This document shows positions 17,473 through 25,612 of a stretch of 64,000 nt of DNA, piece by piece. Source of the stretch: Candidatus Poribacteria bacterium (lineage in GTDB: Bacteria; Poribacteria; WGA-4E; WGA-3G); assembly GCA_026702755.1 (NCBI GenBank), contig JAPPBX010000096.1, forward strand, positions 1-64,000, written 5' to 3'. Position 1 is the stretch's first letter. Every line of letters starts with the position of its first letter. A program made the position numbers and the translations under genes. The notes below the pieces were generated by a model that did not search any database, was not told where the DNA came from, and saw only the letters and a program-made list of their open reading frames with translations.

Positions 17473-19350
17473 TTACTGTGCGTTGTGTTGATGAAGGATA
17501 ACCGTCAAAATTGAGATGTCTGCTGGCGAAACACCGGGCAAACGCGATGCTTGCCCAATAGAGGCGGGCCGAATCTTCGCAAGTTTCTCGCGCGCTTCTG
17601 TCTTTAATCCGTGAACATCGGTGTAATCAAACGTATCCGGAATTCGGAAATTTTCCAATTTTTTGAATTGGTGGATCTGTCGCTGTTGTCGTTGAATGTA
17701 TCCATCATATTTAATCTGAATTTCCACCTGTTCTGCCACGACTGGTGACAGAATTTCAGAGGACGGCGCAATCTGGCTTATCTGCTCGTAACGAAGTTCA
17801 GGACGCTTTAGAAGCTCCGCCAACGATGTCGGTTGCTTTAGTTCACCTGTCTCGCGGATGCCCGCCAAGTTATTCAAAGTCGCAGTGTTTGGGTTAAGAC
17901 GTGTGTCTTGCAACCGTTTCAATTCTGTCTGAATGTCCTCTACTTTCTTTTCAAACCGGTGATATGTATTATCATCAACCAGTCCGATCTGTCTACCAAT
18001 TTCGGTGAGTCGCAGATCCGCGTTGTCCTCTCGCAGTGTTAACCTGTATTCAGCACGCGATGTGAACATACGGTAAGGTTCACGGATGTCCAAACTAACG
18101 AGATCATCGATAAGGACTGCTATATAGGCTTGTGATCTGTCAAGAATAAGTGGTTGTTCATCTTTGACCTTTAAGGCAGCGTTAATTCCCGCCATAAGTC
18201 CTTGTGCAGCGGCTTCCTCGTACCCCGTGGTGCCATTGAGTTGTCCAGCAAAATAGAGTCCCGGTACCTGTTTGGTCTCAAGCGTCGGTTTTAATTGCGT
18301 TGCTGGTGCGAAATCGTATTCTACTGCATATCCGAAGCGCATGATCTCAGCATTTTCCAACCCTTTGATGCTATGTACCATCTCCACCTGCACGTCTTCG
18401 GGTAAACTTGCGGAGATGCCGTTGAGGTAAATCTCATCAGTATCTCGTCCCTCTGGCTCCACAAAGACTTGATGCTCTGTTTTTTCTTCAAACCGGACGA
18501 CCTTATCCTCGATTGAAGGGCAGTAACGGGGACCGATGCCGACAATGCGACCGCTATACATCGCGGATCGGTGAAGATTCTCGCGGATGACATCGTGTGT
18601 TTTTTCATTTGTGTAAGTTAGATAACAGGGGAGTTGCGGTTGCGTAATTCGTTCGGTTGAGAATGAAAAAGGGAGAGGATTCTCATCACCCGGCTGGATC
18701 TCCATCTGGTTGAAGTCAACCGTCTGGGCATTGACACGCGGCGGCGTGCCGGTTTTGAGTCTGCCGATCTCAAATCCAAGGCTCAAAAAACTTTCTGAGA
18801 GTTTCTCTGCGGAAGATTCACCCGCCCTACCCGCACTATATGAGACATCCCCGATGTGAATTATACCTTTCAGGAAGGTACCGGTGGTCAGAATCACAGT
18901 CTGCGCGAAATAAGCGGTTTTCGTCTGGCTGAGGATTCCAATGCATTGCCCGTTTTCCACGAGCAGCTCTTCAACCAACACCTGTTTGATGTCAAGCCGT
19001 TGTTGTGCTTCAAGGACTCGTTTCATCTCGTCTTGATACGCTTTTTTGTCGGCTTGCGCGCGACTTGAGCGAACTGCTGGTCCCTTTTTAGTATTCAAAC
19101 GTCGGAATTGGATCCCAGTTTTATCAATGTTTTTTGCCATCTCACCGCCAAGCGCGTCTATCTCTTTAACGAGATGCCCCTTGGCAAGTCCACCAATCGC
19201 GGGGTTGCAGGACATCTTTGCGATGGTATCCAGATTGATAGTGACGATGAGCGTTTCGCAGCCCATTCGTGCGGCAGCAAGTGCGGCTTCGCAACCTGCG
19301 TGTCCTGCACCAACTACGATAACGTCATAATGTTTGTTATAGGTGTTCAT
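17473..19350 (-). CDS. mnmG: tRNA uridine-5-carboxymethylaminomethyl modification enzyme
   Basis: A 625-residue FAD protein that, with MnmE, modifies wobble U34 of certain tRNAs. Motifs: N-terminal dinucleotide fold [19 protein letters not shown], the family signature [32 protein letters not shown]-type ([11 protein letters not shown]), [16 protein letters not shown], and [15 protein letters not shown] near the C-terminus. The length is normal. Forms a pair with rsmG. MnmE is not in the window. Confidence 0.96.
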   Translation of the reverse strand: MNTYNKHYDVIVVGAGHAGCEAALAAARMGCETLIVTINLDTIAKMSCNPAIGGLAKGHLVKEIDALGGEMAKNIDKTGIQFRRLNTKKGPAVRSSRAQADKKAYQDEMKRVLEAQQRLDIKQVLVEELLVENGQCIGILSQTKTAYFAQTVILTTGTFLKGIIHIGDVSYSAGRAGESSAEKLSESFLSLGFEIGRLKTGTPPRVNAQTVDFNQMEIQPGDENPLPFSFSTERITQPQLPCYLTYTNEKTHDVIRENLHRSAMYSGRIVGIGPRYCPSIEDKVVRFEEKTEHQVFVEPEGRDTDEIYLNGISASLPEDVQVEMVHSIKGLENAEIMRFGYAVEYDFAPATQLKPTLETKQVPGLYFAGQLNGTTGYEEAAAQGLMAGINAALKVKDEQPLILDRSQAYIAVLIDDLVSLDIREPYRMFTSRAEYRLTLREDNADLRLTEIGRQIGLVDDNTYHRFEKKVEDIQTELKRLQDTRLNPNTATLNNLAGIRETGELKQPTSLAELLKRPELRYEQISQIAPSSEILSPVVAEQVEIQIKYDGYIQRQQRQIHQFKKLENFRIPDTFDYTDVHGLKTEAREKLAKIRPASIGQASRLPGVSPADISILTVILHQHNAQ

Positions 19351-19375
19351 CTTTTTTAGTGGCTTTCAGCAATCG

Positions 19376-19481
19376 GTTTGCTTCGCAGTGAGAACTATCA
19401 GTTAAGAGAATTTTTGTGGCAGTGAAAACATTTGCGATCGCCACAAGTATTAACTGACCGCTGATGGCTGATGGCTAATTA
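19376..19481. repeat. heptamer-end element between the M28 peptidase gene and mnmG
   Basis: Left end gaactatcagttaagag; right end built of ctgaccg, ctgatgg and ctgatgg units followed by ctaatt. The stop codon of the M28 gene (19479-19481) overlaps the right end. The left boundary is approximate. Confidence 0.6.
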
Positions 19482-20447
19482 AAGTCCATCATAAATGATA
19501 CTGATAACAAGCATGGCAGCAACTTCTAAGCTTTTCGGACTACATTTGTCGACTGTATCTTCGACTGTGTGCCAATACGGATAGGTGAAGTCGATAATAT
19601 TAACCATCGGGATGCCTACCTCGATTAATGGAACGTGATCGTCCATGATTGCGTCCCCTAAGCGGTATTGAAACGGCGTTAAACCGAGTGTTGCCGCGCG
19701 CCGCCAAATTGCCTCCGTGTACCCCTGATTTGCGTTCCAAGAGTAGCGTTCTATCGGGAACGCCAAATCCTTGTCTCCAACCATATCCAGCAGAATTCCA
19801 TAGTCAGGTTTCCATCTTCCCATGTTTCGCGCGAAGAATCGGGAGCCGATAAACATATGCTCAATGGATCTGCCATAGTCCTCGCCATCGAAAAGAACAA
19901 TAACAACTCGCCGTGGCGGTGGGTGCGTTTTTAAGACTCTCGCCATTTCAAGAAGGACAGCGACACCAGAGGCACCATCGTTGGCACCGAGGATCGGTTT
20001 GTCTTGATTTTCGGGCTTTGGGTCTCTATCAGCGAAAGGACGCGTGTCCCAATGTGCAGCGAGTAAAAGTGTCTCCCCACCAGTTGATGGTCCGAATTCT
20101 GCCAAGATATTGTTCAGTTGAAGCGTTACCTTTCCAGCTTCATATTGATGCGGTTGGAAGTCTACGCTGTTCGCGTATTTCTGGAGTTCCGTGAATAGGT
20201 AATCCCGCGTCTCATTATGCGCTGCGGAACCCGGCGGTCGTGGTCCAAATTCGCACTGTTTCTTCAATATTGCGAAAGCGCGCTGTGCATCGAAAGCGGC
20301 ACTCGCCGCGCGTGACGTACTTGCACGAACTCGAGCAGTGTTTTTTGATTCAGCGTTTGGACTATTTGCGTCTGACTCCGCCCATGCGATATTCAATACA
20401 CTGTAACACACGCTGATTAAAAGTGCTGCAAACCACTGCTTTCTCAT
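19479..20447 (-). CDS. secreted M28-family peptidase (glutaminyl-cyclase-like)
   Basis: A 322-residue zinc aminopeptidase fold with a signal peptide (residues 1-23, ending AWA-E). Zinc and catalytic motifs: LLAAHWDTRPFADRDP, GANDGASGVAVLLEMAR, LFDGEDYG, LLDMVGD and WHTVEDTVDKC. The motif set resembles glutaminyl-peptide cyclotransferase-like M28 proteins. Start abuts the recR stop directly, so it is co-transcribed with the DNA-repair genes. Acts outside the cytoplasm on peptides; the true substrate is unknown. Confidence 0.88.
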   Translation of the reverse strand: MRKQWFAALLISVCYSVLNIAWAESDANSPNAESKNTARVRASTSRAASAAFDAQRAFAILKKQCEFGPRPPGSAAHNETRDYLFTELQKYANSVDFQPHQYEAGKVTLQLNNILAEFGPSTGGETLLLAAHWDTRPFADRDPKPENQDKPILGANDGASGVAVLLEMARVLKTHPPPRRVVIVLFDGEDYGRSIEHMFIGSRFFARNMGRWKPDYGILLDMVGDKDLAFPIERYSWNANQGYTEAIWRRAATLGLTPFQYRLGDAIMDDHVPLIEVGIPMVNIIDFTYPYWHTVEDTVDKCSPKSLEVAAMLVISIIYDGL

Positions 20448-21062
20448 TTAAGCCTTCCTTCTACCTTCCAATGCTTTTGCGAGGGTTACCTCATCAATGT
20501 ACTCCAAATCACCACCCACAGGAATACCATAAGCGATTCGAGTTACAGCGACTTCAAACGCTTCCAAGTGTTGTGTAAGATAGAGGGCCGTCGCTTGTCC
20601 TTCTGTTGTCCAGTTTGTCGCGAGGATGACTTCTTGCACCGGTTCTGCGTTTACAGCGGCAGTTTGAATTCGTTGAAACAGCGTGTTAATTCCGAGTTCA
20701 TCGGGTCCAGTCCCGTCAAGCGGTGAAAGAACACCACCAAGTACATGATAAAGTCCTTTATAACCGTTGGTCCGCTCGATTGCCCAAAGATCATCGGATT
20801 CTTCGACAACGCAGATTACCTGCCGATCGCGGCGTGGACTTGTACAGATGTAACACGGATTTGTGTCGGTAATAGTGCCACATACGTCACAATAACATAA
20901 CTCTTGTTTCACCTGCGCGATAGCTTCAGCAATTTGAGCCGTCTCGGTGTCAGGTAACTTTAGCATAAAAAACGCTAAGCGTTGTGCTGTCTTCTGACCA
21001 ATCGTTGGCAGCTTTTGGAGCTCTGTGATGAGTTTCGCCAGCGGTTTTGGGTATTCTTGCAT
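20448..21062 (-). CDS. recR: recombination mediator protein RecR
   Basis: A 204-residue protein of the RecFOR pathway. It shows the helix-hairpin-helix LPTIGQKTAQRLAFFML, the four-Cys zinc finger (CYCDVCGTITDTNPCYIC), and the Toprim domain (ICVVEESDDLWAIE...GYKGLYHVLGG.LSPLDGTGPDELGI). The usual TNPTVEGEATA motif appears as TNWTTEGQATA. It lies downstream of ybaB and dnaX in the conserved dnaX-ybaB-recR order. Confidence 0.95.
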   Translation of the reverse strand: MQEYPKPLAKLITELQKLPTIGQKTAQRLAFFMLKLPDTETAQIAEAIAQVKQELCYCDVCGTITDTNPCYICTSPRRDRQVICVVEESDDLWAIERTNGYKGLYHVLGGVLSPLDGTGPDELGINTLFQRIQTAAVNAEPVQEVILATNWTTEGQATALYLTQHLEAFEVAVTRIAYGIPVGGDLEYIDEVTLAKALEGRRKA

Positions 21063-21252
21063 AGATTTTTTGTGCTAATTCCCACAGCACGGATGAGGAT
21101 TAAAAGAGCGGTAGGGTGATGTCGTGACGATACCCACTTCGGTTTGGCAAAAGGGCCTACCGTTGTTAGAACATCGACGAGATTACCCATTTAAATTCTT
21201 AATCTTCATGATGAGGTAGAGACACCTGTGCCTTCACCTTTTACGCTTCTTA

Positions 21253-21561
21253 TTACGGGAGCCCTGGAATTTTAATGCCACCGGTTAACTTGCTCATTTC
21301 TGCTGACATCATTTCTTGTGACTGTTGCAGTGCTTCATTGACAGCTGCGACGATTAAATCTTCGAGCATTTCCGTATCTTCTGGATCAACGACTTCCGGT
21401 GTAATACGGAGCGATACAACTTCCTGTTGTCCATTGACGACAGCGGTTACCATTCCGCCACCGACGGTTGCTTCAACGGTGCGATTTGCGAGTTCCTCTC
21501 GAATTTCAAGCATCCGCTTTTGCATTTGCTGTGCCTGTTTCATCAGGTCATTCATCTTCAT
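21253..21561 (-). CDS. YbaB/EbfC family nucleoid-associated protein
   Basis: A small DNA-binding protein (about 102 residues) with the family pattern LMKQAQQMQKRMLEIREELANRTVEATVGGGMVTAVVNGQQEV...ITPEVVDPEDTEMLEDLIVAAVNEAL. The start at 21561 is used because of agga 8 nt upstream; the longer frame to 21624 adds an unlikely leader. Lies between dnaX and recR as in many bacteria. The 190-nt gap to recR has a loose cggtagg...cctaccg inverted repeat and no gene. Confidence 0.93.
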   Translation of the reverse strand: MKMNDLMKQAQQMQKRMLEIREELANRTVEATVGGGMVTAVVNGQQEVVSLRITPEVVDPEDTEMLEDLIVAAVNEALQQSQEMMSAEMSKLTGGIKIPGLP

Positions 21562-21686
21562 AATTCTGGTCCTGTCCCCAAGCGGCTTTGTATCATATCT
21601 GTGTGGATTTTCGTCTTGGTACAAAAATACTTGGAACGTTAGAAATTTCCTTATAGAATCTGCTTCTCCAATTTGGAAAGAAGCGA

Positions 21687-23435
21687 TTATTGGGTTTCAA
21701 CAACTGTTGCCTCAAAAAGTTCGAGTGCGGTTTTAAGTTGTGGATCATCTTGGGCTTCAAGTTTACGCATGAGCGGTGTCTTTCGTGTCGCTTCCTTTGT
21801 CTCATCCTCGGCGGCTATCGGTTGCGGGACGGTATCTAAGGCAACTAACTCAATTTTCACAGGTTTACCGACTTCTTGCGTTAGTGTTTCGGCTATAGCT
21901 TCTTTGTCTTTCTCTACTATCATGGAAAGGTATGAGGGTGAACATGCGATTTGAACTCTGTTTGCGCCGTTCACAGTGGGGACAGCTCCCTCTAACAAGC
22001 CATGCCTGAGTTTTACTGGGAGTTTTGATTTTACCGCGTCCCAAAATGATGGCAGATTTGCTAGATCTCGATGTTCAGGTGAGACAGAAAAAGAAGTTGA
22101 CGCGTTTAAGTCCAATGAAGGGGGCGTTGCGGTTTGTTCTTCGTAATGTGTCCTTGCTGTTTCCTTGGAGGTAGGGGTATCCTGGTTTGTGAGAAGAGGC
22201 ATCTGTGGTGATGTCTCTTGTGGATGTGGTGCGGATTGCCCCGTTGCGGAAAGTCCTGCTGAATCAAACTTCTGTTCCAACGCAGACAATTTTTTGAGAA
22301 TTTCCTCAAGTGGGATACCTTCTTCAAGCGAGTTTAGTTGAATGAGTGCTGTTTCTAATTGAAGTTGAGGATAACCGTATTGCTTGATATCGCGACTGGT
22401 GTGCATCAAAATCTTGATAATCCGTGAGAGTCTACCTACGGACATCCGTTCTGCCTCTTGCTTGAGTTTAGGCAGATCTGATCTCGGACTCTGAATCTGT
22501 TCACTAAGGGCATCATCAATTGCCAAAAGCCGGAGGTCTCGGAAATGGTCTATCAGTTGATCTAAACATTGCGACAAATCAGTCCCTTGTTTCATTAGAT
22601 TGTTTAGTGTTTTTAATGCGTTTGCCAGATTTCTTTCCGTAATTGCCGCCGTAAGCTCCCCAAGAAGCGAGCTCGAACTAAGCCCGATAGTCTGCTCAAC
22701 GGTTTCAACCGTCAAATCCTTGCCTACAGAAGATATAAGCCGTTCTAATAGGTTTTCTGCGTCCCGTAAGCACCCCTCGGATTGGCGCGTGATAAGGGTG
22801 AGTACGTCCAAATCAGCTGAAACCCCTTCCTCCTTGATGAGTAATTGTAGGCGTTCAATTATCTTTTCATCTTCGAGGTGTCGGAAATCGAAATCTTGAC
22901 AGCGAGAACTGATTGTTTTTGGGATTTTGGCATGTTCAGTTGTTGCCATGATGAATATGACATGCGACGGTGGCTCTTCAAGCGTTTTCAGCAAGGCGTT
23001 GAACGCCTCCGGTGAGAGCATGTGCGCTTCATCTATGATGTAGATTTTGTAGGTACAGGTGGCTGGCGAGAGTTTGACGTTTTCACGGAGGTCTCGGATT
23101 GTATCAATACCGCGATTGGAGGCGGCATCCATCTCAATAACATCGAAGGATCTGTCTTGGGAGATGTCGTTACAAAATTCGCATTGATTGCAGGGTTCCG
23201 CGGTCTTGATGGAGTCAAATTCGGTTTCTTGAAATCGGTTGGGACAGTTGACAGCTTTGGCGAGAATGCGAGCGACTGTGGTTTTACCAGTGCCACGTGG
23301 TCCCCAGAAAAGGTAGGCATGCCCGATACGTCCAGATAGGATCTGATTCTTTAGCGTTGTCGTAACGTGCTCCTGTCCGACAACATCACTAAAGTTTTGG
23401 GGACGCCATTTTTGGGCGAGAACCTCGTAAGACAT
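21687..23435 (-). CDS. dnaX: DNA polymerase III gamma/tau subunit
   Basis: A 582-residue clamp-loader ATPase. Walker A GPRGTGKTT, zinc-binding cysteines (CNQCEFC region), Walker B IIDEAHMLS, sensor SRCQDFDFR, and FNALLKTLEEPPSHVIFI are all visible. Domain III and a variable C-terminal tail (from about residue 370) follow. aagga lies 8 nt before the ATG. The SRP RNA gene lies about 70 nt upstream on the same strand. Confidence 0.95.
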   Translation of the reverse strand: MSYEVLAQKWRPQNFSDVVGQEHVTTTLKNQILSGRIGHAYLFWGPRGTGKTTVARILAKAVNCPNRFQETEFDSIKTAEPCNQCEFCNDISQDRSFDVIEMDAASNRGIDTIRDLRENVKLSPATCTYKIYIIDEAHMLSPEAFNALLKTLEEPPSHVIFIMATTEHAKIPKTISSRCQDFDFRHLEDEKIIERLQLLIKEEGVSADLDVLTLITRQSEGCLRDAENLLERLISSVGKDLTVETVEQTIGLSSSSLLGELTAAITERNLANALKTLNNLMKQGTDLSQCLDQLIDHFRDLRLLAIDDALSEQIQSPRSDLPKLKQEAERMSVGRLSRIIKILMHTSRDIKQYGYPQLQLETALIQLNSLEEGIPLEEILKKLSALEQKFDSAGLSATGQSAPHPQETSPQMPLLTNQDTPTSKETARTHYEEQTATPPSLDLNASTSFSVSPEHRDLANLPSFWDAVKSKLPVKLRHGLLEGAVPTVNGANRVQIACSPSYLSMIVEKDKEAIAETLTQEVGKPVKIELVALDTVPQPIAAEDETKEATRKTPLMRKLEAQDDPQLKTALELFEATVVETQ

Positions 23436-23506
23436 TAGGCAATCCTTTTTTGTACGACCCGAGTTTAGGCATGCAGTGTGGTCAGTCCAACGAATACGCC
23501 CGAAAA

Positions 23507-23779
23507 ATGACTATGCACCCAAGGTTGACAAATTCCTCCAAGCGTTGCCCACGTCGTTAACTCAGGCCAGGCACCCTTGCGTCACACGAGGAACTCATCT
23601 ACCGCTGCTTCCTTCCGGACCTGACGGGGTTCAACAAGCACTCGTTGCTCAAGACCCAACCATCAACACCACGTGCGCGGGACAGGCCCCACAGAAACAG
23701 GCCGCATCCTGGGGATTCAGTTCTGCTTTAGCGGATTGCAGATACAGGGCACCGCTACCTCCCCACCTAGCATAGCCAA
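23507..23779 (-). ncRNA. ffs: signal recognition particle RNA, large type with Alu domain
   Basis: Read on the minus strand, the S domain has the apical GNAR loop sequence gtcaggtccggaaggaagc and the pairing strand gcagcggta. Upstream lies the Alu domain (gctaggtggggaggtagcgg, tgccctgta, tgcaatccgct), the hallmark of the approximately 270-nt SRP RNA of Bacillus and Thermotoga. The terminal strands ggctatgc (23770-23777) and gcatagtc (23509-23516) pair over 8 bp, so the ends are placed within a few bases. The gene lies between the tRNA cluster and dnaX, as scr does in Bacillus. The RNA binds Ffh for cotranslational targeting. Confidence 0.93.
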
Positions 23780-23802
23780 GGCGTTAATTATTAAAAAACT
23801 GG

Positions 23803-23891
23803 CGGAGAGAGTGGGATTCGAACCCACGGTACTGCAAAACAGCACACATGATTTCCAGTCATGCCAGTTCAGCCAACTCCTGCATCTCTCC
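23803..23891 (-). tRNA. tRNA-Ser (anticodon GGA)
   Basis: An 89-nt class II tRNA with a long variable arm. The acceptor pair is GGAGAGA/TCTCTCC with discriminator G. The anticodon loop is ctGGAaa between cleanly pairing stems, and the T loop is GGTTCGAATCC. The 3' CCA is encoded (23800-23802). Confidence 0.95.
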
Positions 23892-23892
23892 G

Positions 23893-23980
23893 TTTTATAG
23901 TTTTCAGTTAAGCGCGAGTTTAAATCGACAAACTCCCCCTTTAACCAGTAACTGACGACTGACAACTGAAAACCATTAAG
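23893..23980. repeat. heptamer-end element between tRNA-Ser and tRNA-Ala
   Basis: Left end tatagttttcagttaag; right end with actgacgactgacaactga followed by aaaacca. Inverted ends of 7-nt units fill the spacer between two tRNA genes. Confidence 0.65.
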
Positions 23981-23982
23981 TA

Positions 23983-24055
23983 TGGAGCAGACGGGATTTG
24001 AACCCGTGACCTCATCCGTGCGAGGGATGCACTCTCCCAACTGAGCTACTGCCCC
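23983..24055 (-). tRNA. tRNA-Ala (anticodon CGC)
   Basis: A 73-nt tRNA with acceptor GGGGCAG/CTGCTCC (one G-U), discriminator A, D arm tagctcagttgggaga, anticodon loop ctCGCac, and T arm GGGTTCAAATCCC. CCA is not encoded. It reads GCG alanine codons. Confidence 0.94.
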
Positions 24056-24132
24056 ACAAGCCGCAAAAATTAGACATTTCGCGACAGTAAAATCTTTTTG
24101 AGTCCTATTATTAAGCGAAAGCGAAAAAAAAA

Positions 24133-24217
24133 CGGAGAGAGTGGGATTCGAACCCACGGTGACTTGCGCCACAACAGTTTTCGAGACTGTCCAGTTCAAC
24201 CACTCCTGCATCTCTCC
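24133..24217 (-). tRNA. tRNA-Ser (anticodon CGA)
   Basis: An 85-nt class II tRNA. Acceptor GGAGAGA/TCTCTCC, discriminator G, anticodon loop ctCGAaa closed by acagt/actgt, and long variable arm ttgtggcgcaagtcacc. CCA is not encoded. Its acceptor is identical to that of the GGA isoacceptor. Confidence 0.94.
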
Positions 24218-24285
24218 TTCTGATGTAAGCTATCTACCCTTTAGCGACGGGATAGTGCGTACGTCCGAACTTTGATAGCCTCTTC

Positions 24286-24744
24286 TTAAAATGGACGACG
24301 ACGTTCTTGAAAAAAGGATTTTAACAGGGTGCTGCTCTCTTCTGCTAACACGCCACTCACCACTTCAACCCAATGGTTCAACCGTTCATCTTGGAGGATG
24401 TTATAGAGTGTCCCGGCTGCCCCTGATTTTGGGTCTGTTGCGGCGTAAACGACCTTCGGGATACGCGCTAATACGATTGCGCCTGCACACATCGGGCAGG
24501 GTTCTAAAGTTACATAAAGGGTCGTATCAGTGAACCGCCAATCGCCGATTTTTTCGGATGCTGCTTGTATGACGAGCATTTCTGCGTGGGCAATAGGACT
24601 GCCGCACGATTCTCGCAAGTTGTGCGCTTCAGCCACCAAGGTGTCACCACTCACAAGCAGAGCACCAACTGGAACTTCATCCTTTTCCCCTGCTTGCTGC
24701 GCTAATTTAAGTGCTTGTCGCATCCAGAAAGAATCGCTATCCAA
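24286..24744 (-). CDS. tadA: tRNA-specific adenosine deaminase
   Basis: A 152-residue zinc deaminase that converts wobble A34 to inosine in tRNA-Arg(ACG). The zinc and catalytic motif HAEMLV (HAE) and PCPMCAGAIVLARIP (PCxxC) are present, and the N-terminal FWMRQALKLAQQA matches the family. The start is TTG 24744 (an internal ATG at 24723 would trim part of the first helix). Its own expected substrate, tRNA-Arg(ACG), is encoded 24 nt upstream on the same strand. Confidence 0.94.
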   Translation of the reverse strand: MDSDSFWMRQALKLAQQAGEKDEVPVGALLVSGDTLVAEAHNLRESCGSPIAHAEMLVIQAASEKIGDWRFTDTTLYVTLEPCPMCAGAIVLARIPKVVYAATDPKSGAAGTLYNILQDERLNHWVEVVSGVLAEESSTLLKSFFQERRRPF

Positions 24745-24768
24745 ATTCTATCCAACAAATGGGTTTGA

Positions 24769-24842
24769 AGCGCCTGAGAGGATTCGAACCCCCGGCCTTC
24801 TGATCCGTAGTCAGATGCTCTAATCCACTGAGCTACAGGCGC
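24769..24842 (-). tRNA. tRNA-Arg (anticodon ACG)
   Basis: A 74-nt tRNA with acceptor GCGCCTG/CAGGCGC, D arm tagctcagtggattagagc, anticodon loop ctACGga, and T arm GGGGGTTCGAATCCTCT. The discriminator reads T, which is unusual, and CCA is not encoded. A34 is the expected target of TadA, whose gene follows directly. Confidence 0.93.
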
Positions 24843-24845
24843 GTA

Positions 24846-24945
24846 TAGTAATAGTTATCAGTTAAGACGGGTTGCAGCGCGCAAGCAAAATGGAACTGCC
24901 ACAACAAGTTACTCAAAACTGACAACCAACAACGGATGATTATTA
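24846..24945. repeat. heptamer-end element between tRNA-Arg and tRNA-Ser
   Basis: Left end agtaatagttatcagttaag; right end ctcaaaactgacaaccaac followed by gatgattatt. Weak inverted ends of the same 7-nt type. Boundaries are approximate. Confidence 0.55.
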
Positions 24946-24948
24946 GAA

Positions 24949-25033
24949 CGGAGAGGGTGGGATTCGAACCCACGATGGCTTTCGCCATAATCGCTTAGCA
25001 GGCGATCCAGTTCAACCACTCCTGCACCTCTCC
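24949..25033 (-). tRNA. tRNA-Ser (anticodon GCT)
   Basis: An 85-nt class II tRNA with acceptor GGAGAGG/CCTCTCC, discriminator G, anticodon loop ctGCTaa closed by atcgc/gcgat, and long variable arm tatggcgaaagccatc. CCA is not encoded. It reads AGC/AGT codons. Confidence 0.94.
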
Positions 25034-25040
25034 TTATGAC

Positions 25041-25130
25041 GGTGGGAGTAGGATTCAAACCCACGATGGCTTTCACTATAACGCCCTTATCAAAAGACAA
25101 GACCGCCGCATTCGTCCACCCCAACCGTTT
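25041..25130 (-). pseudogene. degenerate tRNA-Ser(TGA) copy 1
   Basis: Its sequence follows the intact tRNA-Ser(TGA) at 25261-25345 through the T arm and variable arm. The anticodon-loop region is replaced by a longer unpaired stretch (about gtcttttgataaggg on the minus strand). About 8 nt are missing from the acceptor/D-arm 5' part, so neither stem can form. The variable-arm loop also has changes (actata against gccata). It is the first unit of a three-unit tandem array with 112/109-nt periods. Confidence 0.85.
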
Positions 25131-25152
25131 TATCTTTATCTATTATAATGGC

Positions 25153-25239
25153 GGTGGGAGTAGGATTCAAACCCACGATGGCTTTCGCCATAACGCCCTT
25201 ATCAAAAGACAAGACCGCCGCATTCGTCCACCCCAACCG
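25153..25239 (-). pseudogene. degenerate tRNA-Ser(TGA) copy 2
   Basis: It shares the anticodon-arm replacement and the 5' deletion of copy 1, so the lesion came before the duplication. The variable arm here is intact (ttcgccat). It lies 112 nt from copy 1 and 109 nt from the intact gene. No functional cloverleaf is possible. Confidence 0.85.
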
Positions 25240-25260
25240 TTTTATCTTTATCTATAATGG

Positions 25261-25345
25261 CGGTGGGAGTAGGATTCGAACCCACGATGGCTTTCGCCAT
25301 AACGGTTTTCAAGACCGCCGCATTCGTCCACTCTGCCATCCCACC
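25261..25345 (-). tRNA. tRNA-Ser (anticodon TGA)
   Basis: An 85-nt class II tRNA with acceptor GGTGGGA/TCCCACC, discriminator G, encoded CCA (25258-25260), anticodon loop ctTGAaa closed by gcggt/accgt, and long variable arm tatggcgaaagccatc. With the GGA, CGA and GCT genes it completes the serine set. The following 267 nt up to the sigma-factor gene hold only a loose gcactac.../...gtagtgc inverted repeat at about 25497-25569. Confidence 0.94.
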
Positions 25346-25612
25346 TATACTACTTAGTTTCCGTATTAATTATACGATATATAAAATATTGTGTCAAGGA
25401 AATTATCACTTTTTTCGGCGGTGTATCGTTTCAGCCTATCTTCTAATGGTGTTTCAGGGATTTTCTAAGACGCTTGAAAGGTAAGTTTGTTTTTACGCAC
25501 TACAATTAAGAGATCATCGTTACAGAATTGCATTAACGAAAGTTTACTTTTTAATGTAGTGCGGGTCGCGGATCCGCAAGCCAATTTCCTTAAATATCTA
25601 TTGCAGCGTCTA

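Noticed and set aside
23717-24211. Minus-strand open frame across the SRP RNA and tRNA region
   Set aside because: It lies on top of two serine tRNAs, an alanine tRNA, and the 5' part of the SRP RNA, all of which fold well. No protein family is recognisable.
25041-25345. Possible CRISPR array from the regular 112/109-nt repeats
   Set aside because: Units are tRNA-Ser copies far longer than CRISPR repeats, with no spacers and no cas genes.
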